From Paraburkholderia susongensis (lineage in GTDB: Bacteria; Pseudomonadota; Gammaproteobacteria; Burkholderiales; Burkholderiaceae): 64,000 nucleotides of DNA. The stretch spans positions 1 to 64,000 of the forward strand of contig NZ_FXAT01000021.1 in NCBI RefSeq assembly GCF_900177725.1, in the 5' to 3' direction. The notes beneath the pieces were generated by a model. It did no database searches. It was given only the letters and a program-made list of their open reading frames with translations, and had not been told where the DNA came from. Below are positions 25,650-33,723 of this stretch, one piece after another (within the stretch, counting starts at the first letter, position 1; each line of letters starts with the position of its first letter). Both the position numbers and the translations under genes were made by a program.

Positions 25650-27065
25650 ATGTCCATTGATTCGAGTCTGATCGGGCGCAGCGCGTGCGAGGTCGTCGAG
25701 CTGTTGCGCGCCGAAGCGGTGAGTCCGCGTGATCTGCTCGACACGCTCGCCGCGCAGGTCGAGCGTGTCGAGCCGCAGGTCAATGCGTTGCCGACGCTGT
25801 GCTTCGAGCGCGCACACGCGCATGCCGACGCGCTGATGAAGAAGCCGGTTGCCGAGCGTGGCCTGTTGTGCGGCTTGCCGGTGCCGATCAAGGATCTCAC
25901 CGACGTGGCCGGCGTGCGCACGACGCGCGGCTCGCTCGTCTACCGCGACCGCATTCCCGACACGTCCGACGCCGGCGTGACGCTGCTCGAAGCGCGCGGC
26001 GGCGTGGTCTACGCGAAGTCGAACACGCCGGAGTTCGGCTCGGGCGGTCATACGTACAACAGCGTGTTCGGCATCACGCGCAATCCATGGGACCTGTCGC
26101 GCTCGGCGGGCGGTTCGTCGGGCGGCGCGGCGGCCGCGCTCGCGTCGGGCACCGCGTGGGTCGCGCAAGGCTCGGACCTCGCGGGATCGCTGCGCACGCC
26201 GTCGGCATTCTGCGGCGTGGTCGGGCTGCGGCCGACGCCGGGGCGCGTGTCGTACGCACCGGCCGCCGATCCGTACGGCACGCTCGGCATCCACGGGCCG
26301 ATGGCGCGCAACGTGACGGACGCGGCGCTGCTGCTCGACGCGATGTGCGGTGAAGTCGACGGCGCGCCGCTGTCGCTCGCGGAACCCGCCACGCCGTTTC
26401 TCGCGCATGCGCGCAGCCCGCGCCGTCCCGCGCGCGTCGCGTTCAGCGCGGGGCTCGGCATCGCGGCCGCCGAACCGGAAATCCTCGCGATCTGCCGCCG
26501 GACGATGGACCGGCTCGCGGCGGATGGCATCGGCGTCGATGAAAGCGACATCGATCTGAGCGCGGCCACGCAGGCGTTCCACACGCTGCGCGGCATCGCC
26601 TACGCGACGAATTACGAGGAGGTGCTCGCGCAGCATCGCGACGTGCTGAACCCCAACGTGATCTGGAACATCGAGTTCGGTCTGCGGCTGGATAACGCGG
26701 CGCTGCGTGCGGCACTGCGCACGCGCGCCGCGCTGTTCTACAAAATGAACGCGCTGTTGCAGCGCTACGACGTGCTGATTTGCCCGGCGTCGATCGTGCT
26801 GCCGTTTCCGGTCGAGGCGCGCGATATTCGCGAGGCGGCGGGCCGCCACTTCGACACGTACATCGACTGGCTCGCGATTACCTATGCGTTGACGCTGACC
26901 GGCATGCCGGTTATCGCGATTCCGTGCGGCATGAGCGCGAACGGTCTGCCGGTGGGTATCCAGATCGTCGGCAGGGCGCGTGGGGAGGCGGCGCTGCTGT
27001 CGGCGGCGCGGGCGATCGAGGAGATCATCGGCACATGGGCGGTTGGCAAACCACAGGTGTCCTGA
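25650..27065 (+). CDS. Amidase (amidase-signature family)
   Basis: This 471-residue amidase-signature hydrolase has its Ser-cisSer-Lys triad readable as Lys81 (VPIKDL), Ser156 (GGSSGGAAA) and Ser180 (GSDLAGSLRTPS). The Gly/Ser-rich core and the C-terminal TLTGMPVIAIPCGMSANGLPVGIQI segment are intact. The family includes indoleacetamide hydrolase, 6-aminohexanoate hydrolase and general amidases, and the substrate is not evident. It follows the ABC exporter pair by 61 bases on the same strand and could be in that operon. Confidence 0.9.
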   Translation: MSIDSSLIGRSACEVVELLRAEAVSPRDLLDTLAAQVERVEPQVNALPTLCFERAHAHADALMKKPVAERGLLCGLPVPIKDLTDVAGVRTTRGSLVYRDRIPDTSDAGVTLLEARGGVVYAKSNTPEFGSGGHTYNSVFGITRNPWDLSRSAGGSSGGAAAALASGTAWVAQGSDLAGSLRTPSAFCGVVGLRPTPGRVSYAPAADPYGTLGIHGPMARNVTDAALLLDAMCGEVDGAPLSLAEPATPFLAHARSPRRPARVAFSAGLGIAAAEPEILAICRRTMDRLAADGIGVDESDIDLSAATQAFHTLRGIAYATNYEEVLAQHRDVLNPNVIWNIEFGLRLDNAALRAALRTRAALFYKMNALLQRYDVLICPASIVLPFPVEARDIREAAGRHFDTYIDWLAITYALTLTGMPVIAIPCGMSANGLPVGIQIVGRARGEAALLSAARAIEEIIGTWAVGKPQVS

Positions 27066-27073
27066 GCATGTGA

Positions 27074-27107
27074 AAAAGGCGCGGCGGCATGATCCGCCGC
27101 CGCGCCT
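27074..27107 (-). terminator. Rho-independent terminator of the luxR gene
   Basis: On the minus strand GGCGCGGCGG pairs with CCGCCGCGCC around a short loop and is followed by TTTTT, 14 bases after the LuxR stop. On the plus strand the same hairpin follows the amidase gene without a T-run. Confidence 0.8.
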
Positions 27108-27121
27108 CCTGCAACCGCCCG

Positions 27122-28123
27122 CTACGACACATACCCCTGCGCGACGTTGATGAGCTGCACGCGATTGCGCACATTGAACAGTTGCCGCAAACGGCGCAGA
27201 TGATAGTCGACGTTATGCGGCGACAGCCCGAGGAAATACGCGATTTCCTTGTCCCGCTGCCCCTGCACGACGGCCTTGAGCACCGCATGCTGAAGCTTGC
27301 TCAGCGCGACGCGCTGCTGCTCGGCGGGCGCAATGCCGATCACGCTTTTCGCGTGGGTCCAGATGAACTCGTGAATCGTGTGCGCGAACATGAGCGTTTC
27401 CGCGACGATCGATTCAGTCATCCAGCGCGGGTTGCCGATCTCCGAGTTGAAGCACAGGCTTGCGGAGAGCTCCGGCTCGGGCAGCGGCATCTGCGTGAGA
27501 ATCCCGCTCTTGCGGCCAGTGGCTTCGAGCATGTCGATCAGATCGCCGAGCCGCTCGCTGCGCAGTTGCGCGCGCGGCAGGTCGGCGCGCATGTCGGCGG
27601 TATTCCACAGAAACGGCATACCGGTCGGCGAGGCGAGCGCGACGCGCGGGTCCAGCTCGAAATAGCGCTCGCGGAAATAGCGCGTGAGCCACGCCTGCGA
27701 CTCGTAGCTCGTGAGCACGAACATCGTCTTGTGATGCGACGATGTGCGCGTGGCCGTATAGCTGAACGAATCGAAGCCCAGTTGCCTGATGCGCTGCCGC
27801 ACGAACTCCATGCGGTCCTGCGCGCTGCCGAAACGTCCAAGCGGACTGATGAGCGGCGTGGTTCGGCGCGCCGCGGGCGACGGCGTGCCGATTTCCTCTT
27901 CGGTGAAGAGCGTGAGAAAGCCCGTGCGCGCCGCGCCGATCGCGGCGCGGCTGGATGCCTTCGATGCTTCAGCCGCGTGGGCTGATTTCACGGCGTGCCG
28001 CATGCCGGCCGGGTAAGCCGGTTGTGCGGATGCCGCTGGTGGGTATGCTGCCGACGCGTGCCCGGCTTCGCCTTGCGGCGAGCCGGTCAGCCAATGCGGC
28101 AGCGTATCGCATTCATGTTCCAT
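27122..28123 (-). CDS. LuxR-family regulator with autoinducer-binding domain (solo)
   Basis: This 333-residue protein has a family-untypical N-terminal extension of about 90 residues. An autoinducer-binding domain follows, in which the conserved pocket residues W, Y, D and P are readable in AWLTRYFRERYFELDPRV and W in PFLWNTAD. The C-terminus is a GerE-type HTH (GQRDKEIAYFLGLSPHNVDYH). It would bind an acyl-homoserine lactone or related signal. No luxI synthase is in the window, so it is a candidate solo. ATG 28123 is preferred; a longer start at 28171 is open. It is divergent from an AraC gene. Confidence 0.85.
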   Translation of the reverse strand: MEHECDTLPHWLTGSPQGEAGHASAAYPPAASAQPAYPAGMRHAVKSAHAAEASKASSRAAIGAARTGFLTLFTEEEIGTPSPAARRTTPLISPLGRFGSAQDRMEFVRQRIRQLGFDSFSYTATRTSSHHKTMFVLTSYESQAWLTRYFRERYFELDPRVALASPTGMPFLWNTADMRADLPRAQLRSERLGDLIDMLEATGRKSGILTQMPLPEPELSASLCFNSEIGNPRWMTESIVAETLMFAHTIHEFIWTHAKSVIGIAPAEQQRVALSKLQHAVLKAVVQGQRDKEIAYFLGLSPHNVDYHLRRLRQLFNVRNRVQLINVAQGYVS

Positions 28124-28304
28124 GAAACGGTAGCTCCGGCGTTCGAAACGCGTGAAAGACGACAACCTCAATGATTAGCTATTTCCTGAAATGACGGTAG
28201 CCGGTTCCTTGCTATCATTTTTGCGATCTTGCGCTGACAGTGGACCGGCAACGCGATACGGCGGAGTTTCTTCTTGCATGTGGCACCTCCTTTGAAGGGA
28301 TGTG

Positions 28305-29216
28305 ATGGCACGAATTCCAAAGCTCACAACAACGCTTGCGTACGACCGCTACATGGCCGGCCAGAGACTGGTGTCGAGCGTGGATCGCGAGTGGCGGCAT
28401 CTCGTGCTGCGCTCGTATCTCGAGCCGGCCAGGCAGGAACTGCTGGAGGCGCCCGGCCTGCGGGACCTCACCTTGATGACGCTCGCGAGCGGCGCCGAGC
28501 ATCTCGAACGCAATCTGGGCGGACGCTGGGACAGCGCCGATATGCGCGTGAACGATCTGTGGTTCGTGCCGCCCGCGCCGGTGTCATGGCGCTGGCATTC
28601 GATCAGCGACGAGCCGCTGTCGACCGTTCATCTGCACATCGAGCGCGGCCTCGTCGACAGCGTCGCGCAGCAGATGGGGCTGGACGGATCACGCGAACTG
28701 AGATTCGGCGACGCGATGCGCTTTCACGATCCGCTGATTGCCGCGATGCTCGCCGCGTTGCATCGCGCCGCGCGCGATCCCGGCGATTCGCGTCTGTATG
28801 TCGATACGCTGGTTCACGCGCTTGCCGCGCATCTGCTGCAGTATTACTCGTGCGGCAGCGATGCGCATCGCGCCGGGCCGGCTCGGCCCGAACGGCTGGT
28901 GCCGCGCCGGATTCGCCGGGTGATCGACTACATCCGCGCCAATCTCGCCGAAGATCTGGCGATTGCCGAACTAGCCTCGCAGGCCGGTTTGAGCAGTTTT
29001 CATTTTGCGCGGGTGTTTCGCCGCGAGACGGGCGAGACGCCGCATCAGTTCGTTATGCGCTTACGGCTCGAGGAAGCGGCGAGACTGCTGCGCGCCACGG
29101 ATCAAACCGTGCTGCAAATTGCGCTTGGGGTTGGTTTCGAGAATGCCAGTCATTTCTCCGTGCAGTTCAAGCGGGGCCATGGCGTGACGCCGCTCGCCTA
29201 CCGGCTGCGCGGCTAG
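28305..29216 (+). CDS. AraC-family transcriptional regulator
   Basis: This 303-residue protein has an N-terminal cupin-like effector region (residues about 1-180, with WRWHSISDEPLSTVHLHIE) and a C-terminal AraC/XylS double HTH (IRANLAEDLAIAELASQAGL, then TVLQIALGVGFENASHFS). ATG 28305 sits four bases after AAGGGA; a GTG at 28302 is also in frame. It is divergent from the LuxR gene, and the 180 bases between them must hold both promoters. Its target is not clear from the neighbours; the downstream gap is gene-free. Confidence 0.9.
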   Translation: MARIPKLTTTLAYDRYMAGQRLVSSVDREWRHLVLRSYLEPARQELLEAPGLRDLTLMTLASGAEHLERNLGGRWDSADMRVNDLWFVPPAPVSWRWHSISDEPLSTVHLHIERGLVDSVAQQMGLDGSRELRFGDAMRFHDPLIAAMLAALHRAARDPGDSRLYVDTLVHALAAHLLQYYSCGSDAHRAGPARPERLVPRRIRRVIDYIRANLAEDLAIAELASQAGLSSFHFARVFRRETGETPHQFVMRLRLEEAARLLRATDQTVLQIALGVGFENASHFSVQFKRGHGVTPLAYRLRG

Positions 29217-29601
29217 CGCGCGCTAGTACGCGCGGCTGATATGGATAGCGCGGCGGGTCCGCCGCGCTCGATCACGCGCGCGGCCGGCATGATCCGCCGA
29301 ACTGCGCCAGCGAGCCGCTATCCAACGGGAATCACGCGGGAATCACGCACCTGCGCAGTGTGCGGTGCATTGCGCGGCTTGCAAACTACGAACTTTCGTG
29401 GCGGCGCGCGGCGGGCTCTGGCATGGCGCGGTGCGGCAAGCCTTTGCGGCCGGCCCGGCGCCGCATGCTTGCGGCGGGTCTGACTGGCCTGACCGAGGTG
29501 GGGGCGGCCGTATCGGCCGAAGCCTTGCATCTGGCGGGAGAATCAGACTCGCACCCCGCCGCATGAACGGGCAGGGTGCGCGCGACTTCACCTGGCTACT
29601 T
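29217..29601. other. Intergenic region, 385 bases
   Basis: This gap lies between the AraC gene and the small OFA partner gene (convergent). A perfect 14-bp palindrome CTAGCGCGCGCTAG covers the AraC stop codon (29213-29226). ORFs here are short and have no family features; I see no gene. Confidence 0.5.
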
Positions 29602-29730
29602 TCACCTGAACAGCTTCATGGCCTGCGACAGCGTATTGATGACACCCCACGCGAGCGGAATCATCACGTAGAGCCAGAACACGGCGAGCTTCGCCTTGTT
29701 GGTCGGATGAGCGGTTTGAACGGTCGACAT
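29602..29730 (-). CDS. Small OFA-transporter partner protein (42 aa, one TM)
   Basis: This short ORF of 42 residues begins MSTVQTAHPTNKAKLAVFW and ends AMKLFR, with one hydrophobic helix (LAVFWLYVMIPLAWGVI). Its GAGGAG ribosome-binding site overlaps the stop codon of the upstream OFA transporter and the start is only 12 bases beyond that stop, so translation is coupled. It resembles the tiny proteins annotated as MFS transporter small subunit beside OFA-family (oxalate/formate antiporter family) genes in beta-proteobacteria. That match is from memory, but the overlap and helix are directly visible. It probably stabilises or regulates the transporter. Confidence 0.82.
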   Translation of the reverse strand: MSTVQTAHPTNKAKLAVFWLYVMIPLAWGVINTLSQAMKLFR

Positions 29731-29742
29731 ACGGATATCTCC

Positions 29743-31146
29743 TCACGCGCCCTTGGCGACTTGTGCATCGGTCATGTGGTGCCTGTCATCCACGCGCTTG
29801 ACCAGCAGGTTGCAGATAAAGCCGATCACGAGCAGCACGGCCATGATGTGCACGGTCATCGTGTACGCGTCCGCCTTGGCGACGCCGTTCGCGACTTCAT
29901 ACGCGCGGATGTAATTGACGAGCACCGGACCGGCCACACCCGCCGCCGCCCACGCGGTCAGCAAACGCCCGTGAATGCCGCCGACGAACGCCGTGCCGAA
30001 CATGTCCGCGAGATAGGCCGGCACCGTCGAGAAGCCGCCGCCGTACATCGACAGGATGATGCAGTACGTGAGTACGAAGAGGGCGATCTGTCCGCTCGCG
30101 GCGAAGCCCGGCACGAGGTAGTACAGCACCGCGCCGAGCGCGAAGAACACGAAGTAGGTGTTCTTGCGGCCGATCCAGTCCGACGCCGACGCCCACACGA
30201 AACGCCCGCCCATGTTGAAGAGCGACAGCAGGCCGACGAAGCCGGCCGCCGCGGCGGCCGTCACCGTGTTCTTGAAGCTCTCCTGAATCATCACCGAGGC
30301 CTGGCCGAGAATGCCGATGCCGGCTGTCACGTTCAGGAACAGCACGAGCCAGATCAGATAGAACTGCGGCGTTTTCAGCGCCTGGTCGATATGCACGTGA
30401 TTGCGCGAGATCAGGCGGTGCTGCGTCGCCGCGGGCGGTGTCCAGCCGGCCGGCTTCCAGTCCGCGGGCGGCACGCGGATCGCGAGCGCGCCGATCGACA
30501 TCGAGATGAAATAGACGATGCCGAGCACGATGAAGGTCTCGCTCACGCCGACGCTCGTCGCACTATGGAAGTGATTCATCAGCGCGACGGACAACGGCGC
30601 GGCGATCATCGCGCCGCCGCCGAAGCCCATGATCGCCATGCCGGTCGCCATGCCACGGCGGTCGGGAAACCAGCGGATCAGCGTCGACACCGGCGACACG
30701 TAACCGAGACCAAGCCCGATGCCGCCGATCACGCCGTAGCCGAGATAGAGCAGCACGATCTGATGCAGGTACACGCCGAGCGCGGACACGAGAAAGCCGC
30801 CGCCGAAGCAGCACGCGGCGGTAAACATCGTGCGGCGCGGGCCGACGTGTTCGAGCCACTTGCCGGCAAACGCGGCCGACAAACCGAGGAACACGATCGC
30901 GAGCGAGAAGATCCAGCCGAGCGCGGTCAGCGACCAGTCATCGGGCGCGGACTGCGTAATGCCGATCACTTTCGTGAGCGGTCCGTTGAACACCGAGAAC
31001 GCGTACGCCTGGCCGATGCACAGATGCACCGCGAGCGCGGCGGGCGGCACCATCCAGCGCGAAAAACCGGGTTGCGCGATCGTGGCCTGTTTGGAAAAGA
31101 ACGGGGCGGAACCTCGCTGGCCGCCCGGCTCGCTGATGCTGCTCAT
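29743..31146 (-). CDS. OFA-family MFS transporter
   Basis: This 467-residue, 12-TM member of the oxalate/formate antiporter family has the IGQAYAFSVFNGPL start of TM1, TLIRWFPDRRGMATGMAIMGFG and SASDWIGRKNTY. The Lys in TM11 that OxlT needs for oxalate is absent: the aligned segment reads LLTAWAAAGVAGP, with Trp at that place. It is therefore probably not an oxalate carrier, and a monocarboxylate such as formate, pyruvate or lactate is more likely. AAAGGAGA precedes the ATG, and an unusual hairpin leader with a mini-ORF lies just upstream. Its small partner gene follows at 12 bases. Confidence 0.88.
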   Translation of the reverse strand: MSSISEPGGQRGSAPFFSKQATIAQPGFSRWMVPPAALAVHLCIGQAYAFSVFNGPLTKVIGITQSAPDDWSLTALGWIFSLAIVFLGLSAAFAGKWLEHVGPRRTMFTAACCFGGGFLVSALGVYLHQIVLLYLGYGVIGGIGLGLGYVSPVSTLIRWFPDRRGMATGMAIMGFGGGAMIAAPLSVALMNHFHSATSVGVSETFIVLGIVYFISMSIGALAIRVPPADWKPAGWTPPAATQHRLISRNHVHIDQALKTPQFYLIWLVLFLNVTAGIGILGQASVMIQESFKNTVTAAAAAGFVGLLSLFNMGGRFVWASASDWIGRKNTYFVFFALGAVLYYLVPGFAASGQIALFVLTYCIILSMYGGGFSTVPAYLADMFGTAFVGGIHGRLLTAWAAAGVAGPVLVNYIRAYEVANGVAKADAYTMTVHIMAVLLVIGFICNLLVKRVDDRHHMTDAQVAKGA

Positions 31147-31171
31147 AGTCAGTCTCCTTTGTCGACCGAAG

Positions 31172-31255
31172 TCAGTGTCTTGGCGCTGACTCTGGTCCCA
31201 TGTGATTTGTCGCGGTCGATCGGAGTGGGTGCTTTAGCGCCTCCTTTGGTCCCAT
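31172..31255 (-). promoter_or_regulatory. Tandem hairpin/mini-ORF leader of the OFA transporter
   Basis: Two copies of one element lie head to tail in the 5' leader. Each begins ATGGGACCA and encodes a short peptide of pattern M-G-P-[E/K]-[S/E]-A-x-[K/R]-H. The second (31201 to 31172) is MGPESAPRH followed by TGA. The first, at 31255, reads in frame through to the same TGA, giving a 27-codon mini-ORF. Each copy can fold as a hairpin (AGTCAG/CTGACT arms in the second). The stop is 25 bases before the transporter ATG, and AAAGGAGA lies between them. A translated leader or attenuator is plausible. Confidence 0.6.
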
Positions 31256-31650
31256 GCACAGCACTTGCTCCGATTCCCTGCAAGATAGTTGTTGAAGGAT
31301 TCTTCTGTTATCGGCGCTTCATACGTTTTCTTCAGGCGGCGTAGCGTAGCGCGCGCAGGCCATCGCGCTGTTTCCATATGTACTTTTATTTCATATGGCC
31401 TGGGCTCCCCACACCGGGACGTCCGCCTTGCACGACAATAGGACGCACATCGGGCGTTCGCAATATGAGACGCGACGACATAAGGTGTCATCCTGGTGAA
31501 AAGCCGCGGTCAGACGCGCGATTGCGCAAATGGTGGGAAACGAGCGCTTTTGGGAGGTAATGCCGGGAGATGAGGAAGATAGGGCGATAACGGTTTTACC
31601 GGCGCGGCGCAAGCGAACGCGCAAAAACGAACGCGCAAAAACAAACGCAC
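31256..31650. other. Intergenic region between two transporter genes
   Basis: No gene was recognised here. It holds the remainder of the OFA promoter region and, near 31615-31660, three to four copies of an AAAAACGAACGC-type repeat leading into the terminator of the MHS gene. The short ORFs seen have no family features. Confidence 0.5.
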
Positions 31651-31695
31651 AAAAACGAACGGACCGGTGCGGCAATTGCGCCGCGCCGGTCCGTT
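31651..31695 (-). terminator. Terminator of the MHS transporter gene
   Basis: Arms AACGGACCGGTGCGGC and GCCGCGCCGGTCCGTT form a 16-bp stem with one imperfect pair. On the minus strand it is followed after CG by TTTTT, 23 bases after the transporter stop. Confidence 0.75.
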
Positions 31696-31718
31696 GCAAC
31701 GTGACGGATTCGCGAGTC

Positions 31719-33038
31719 TCAGCCGATCTCGCGTCCGGTCTTCATGCGGGCCGCGACGAGCACCGAGATCAGGCAGCCGATCGCCAGATACGCAGCCACC
31801 GGATGCCACGAGCCGCCCGCGAAGCTGACCAGCGCCACCGCGATGAACGGCGTGAAGCCGCCGCCGACCACGCTCGCCACCTGATAGCCGACGCCCGCGC
31901 CGCTATAACGGTACTCGGTGCCGAACAGCTCGGTGAACATCGGCTGCTGCACGCTCACGACCATGTCGTGCGCGATGTTCGCGAGCATCACCGCGAAGAC
32001 CACGATCCACACGGTCGAGCGCGCTTCGAGCGCGAGAAAGAACGGCACCGCGCTGAACATGCCGACCAGTGCGCCGATGATATACACGCGGCGGCGCCCG
32101 AAGCGGTCCGCGAGCCATGCGAAGCACGGAATCGTCACGCAGCTCAGTGCGCCGACGATGAAACCGATGGTCAGGAAGAATTCGCGCGGCATGTGCAGGT
32201 TCGCGGTCGAGTAGTTCAGCGCGAACGCGGTCACGATGTACATCGTGAACAGTTCGGCGAGACGCAGCGCGATGATGAGCAGGAACGCCTTCGGGTGGCG
32301 CAGCAGCGCCTCGACGATCGGCAGGCGCACGCTGTGCTCGCCGCGCTGGCCGACTTTCTCGACGAACTCCTTCGACTCTTCCATGCTCGAGCGGATCCAC
32401 AGTGCGATCAGCACGAGCACCACGCTGAACAGGAACGGCAGACGCCAGCCCCAGTTGAGAAACGCGGCGTTGTCCATCGAGCGGCTGATCAGCGCGACGA
32501 GCCCGGTGGACAACACGAGCCCGACGCCGTAGCCGACCTGCACACCGCTGCTGTAGAACGCCTTCTTTTTCTCGGGCGCGCTTTCGACCGCCATCAGCGC
32601 CGCGCCGCCCCACTCGCCGCCGACCGCGAAGCCCTGGATCGCGCGCAGCGTCACGAGCAGCACGGGCGCCCACCAGCCGATCGACGAGAACGCGGGCAGC
32701 AGGCCGATCGCGGCGGTGGAGAGACCCATCATCATGACCGTGAGCACGAGCATGCGCTTGCGCCCGAGCCGGTCGCCGTAGTGGCCGAACACGAAGCCGC
32801 CGAGCGGGCGGAACAGGAAGCCGACGCCGAAAGTCGCGAATGCGGCGAGCGTGCCCATCGCCGGGCTCACGGCCGGGAAGAACTCGGCGTTGAACACGAG
32901 TGCGGCGACGATGCCGTACAGCAGGAAGTCGTACCAGTCGACCACGGCGCCGATGAAGCTGCCGAGCGCCGCCTTGCGCGCCTGACTGCGCGCATTGCGG
33001 TGGGTGGCCGTGTGGGTCTGGGGGTGGGTCGTGCTCAT
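31719..33038 (-). CDS. MHS-family MFS transporter (metabolite:H+ symporter)
   Basis: This 439-residue, 12-TM transporter has the MHS hallmarks: GSFIGAVVDWYDFLLYG at TM1, FGHYGDRLGRKRMLV and GFAVGGEWGGAALMAVE. Relatives import shikimate, alpha-ketoglutarate, citrate or other carboxylates (ShiA, KgtP, PcaT types). ATG 33038 is chosen for its spacing from AAAGGA; ATG 33041 is equally open, and a longer frame to 33104 runs through the leader mini-ORF. It lies 570 bases from the OFA transporter and shares the same kind of leader element. Confidence 0.9.
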   Translation of the reverse strand: MSTTHPQTHTATHRNARSQARKAALGSFIGAVVDWYDFLLYGIVAALVFNAEFFPAVSPAMGTLAAFATFGVGFLFRPLGGFVFGHYGDRLGRKRMLVLTVMMMGLSTAAIGLLPAFSSIGWWAPVLLVTLRAIQGFAVGGEWGGAALMAVESAPEKKKAFYSSGVQVGYGVGLVLSTGLVALISRSMDNAAFLNWGWRLPFLFSVVLVLIALWIRSSMEESKEFVEKVGQRGEHSVRLPIVEALLRHPKAFLLIIALRLAELFTMYIVTAFALNYSTANLHMPREFFLTIGFIVGALSCVTIPCFAWLADRFGRRRVYIIGALVGMFSAVPFFLALEARSTVWIVVFAVMLANIAHDMVVSVQQPMFTELFGTEYRYSGAGVGYQVASVVGGGFTPFIAVALVSFAGGSWHPVAAYLAIGCLISVLVAARMKTGREIG

Positions 33039-33047
33039 CATGTGTCC

Positions 33048-33104
33048 TTTGTCGGCCAGAGTGAGTGCTTTAACTGAGTGCTTTAGCACTGACTCCGGTC
33101 TCAT
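33048..33104 (-). promoter_or_regulatory. Hairpin/mini-ORF leader of the MHS transporter
   Basis: From ATG 33104 the minus strand reads MRPESVLKH, the same pattern as the OFA leader. Here a short internal duplication of AAAGCACTCA replaces the stop, so the frame runs on into the transporter. The core GAGTCAGTGC-TAAA-GCACT folds as a hairpin, followed by CTGGCCGACAAAGGA, which matches GGTCGACAAAGGA in the OFA leader. The transporter start follows immediately. Confidence 0.6.
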
Positions 33105-33495
33105 GCAGGATGGTTGCTAGATTCTCGGGATTGCCGGTGCGGATCGCGCGGTGCCGGCAGGGCGCCCGACACATTCGATCCGTGGCAGGATGTCCGGAAG
33201 GTTAATGACGCGCGGCGGATCTCACAATCCGCGTGAGGGTGAATTTGCGCGATCATCGCACGCGCCTGCGCGCATATCGCGCGTTTTGCGCGTTTACACC
33301 AAGCGGTGGCGGGGGATCGACGCAGCGAACCCGTGACGGCCGCCGCGTGCTAACGTGAGGAGTGAGGTGAGAAATACGCTGAGAGTACGGTCCTAAAAAC
33401 AACATGTATTGATATACTACATACGGAATATTGAAAAATGCGGCGTCGCAGCATATGATTGAGGGATTCGCTTCCTCAATCGTCCGGAGTTACAC
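33105..33495. other. Intergenic region with GntR operator
   Basis: This is the divergent control region of the MHS transporter and the GntR unit. No gene was seen before 33496. The right part is AT-rich and holds the motif TTGATATACTACATACGG at 33409-33426. Confidence 0.5.
33409..33426. promoter_or_regulatory. GntR operator candidate, copy 1 (autoregulatory)
   Basis: TTGATATACTACATACGG closely matches TTGATATATCACATACGG at 34742-34759 ahead of the ThDP lyase gene. It sits upstream of the GntR gene, so autoregulation is likely. Confidence 0.55.
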
Positions 33496-33723
33496 GTGGA
33501 ATTTGTGCCTCTCGTGCTGTTCGCCATTGCTGTCGTGGGTTTGGGCGCTGCCGCTACCGTTTTGCTGACCGACGGGATTCCCGCGCGGATCTCGGAACTT
33601 GCATCGCAACATGGCCGCTTCATCGGCCTGGGCGAGCAATGCGGCCAAGCGGCGCCGGCGTCGGCGCCGTATCGCGCACATGTTCAAGCAGAGGCGATGA
33701 ATGTCGTCAGAACTTCAAACTGA
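33496..33723 (+). CDS. Hypothetical small membrane protein (75 aa)
   Basis: A GTG-started ORF with CGGAG seven bases upstream encodes 75 residues. The N-terminus is one clear TM helix (VPLVLFAIAVVGLGAAATVLL), then a polar tail of no recognised family. Its end overlaps the GntR start by 23 bases in another frame. The ribosome-binding site, the helix and the position between the operator and the regulator argue for a real gene, but no homologue is known to me. It could equally be a leader with fortuitous coding. Confidence 0.4.
   Translation: MEFVPLVLFAIAVVGLGAAATVLLTDGIPARISELASQHGRFIGLGEQCGQAAPASAPYRAHVQAEAMNVVRTSN

Noticed and set aside
29365..31344. Long plus-strand ORF opposite the OFA transporter
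   Set aside because: Low-complexity Arg/His shadow with no hydrophobic or family pattern.
31615..31660. Short repeats resembling a CRISPR array
   Set aside because: Units of about 14 bases without spacers; simple tandem slippage next to a terminator.
31530..33077. Long plus-strand ORF opposite the MHS transporter
   Set aside because: Shadow frame rich in Arg, Glu and His; the transporter frame has clear MHS motifs.
33039..33104. Start of the MHS transporter at 33104
   Set aside because: The 22 extra residues come from the leader mini-ORF; the Shine-Dalgarno sequence AAAGGA precedes the ATG at 33038-33041.
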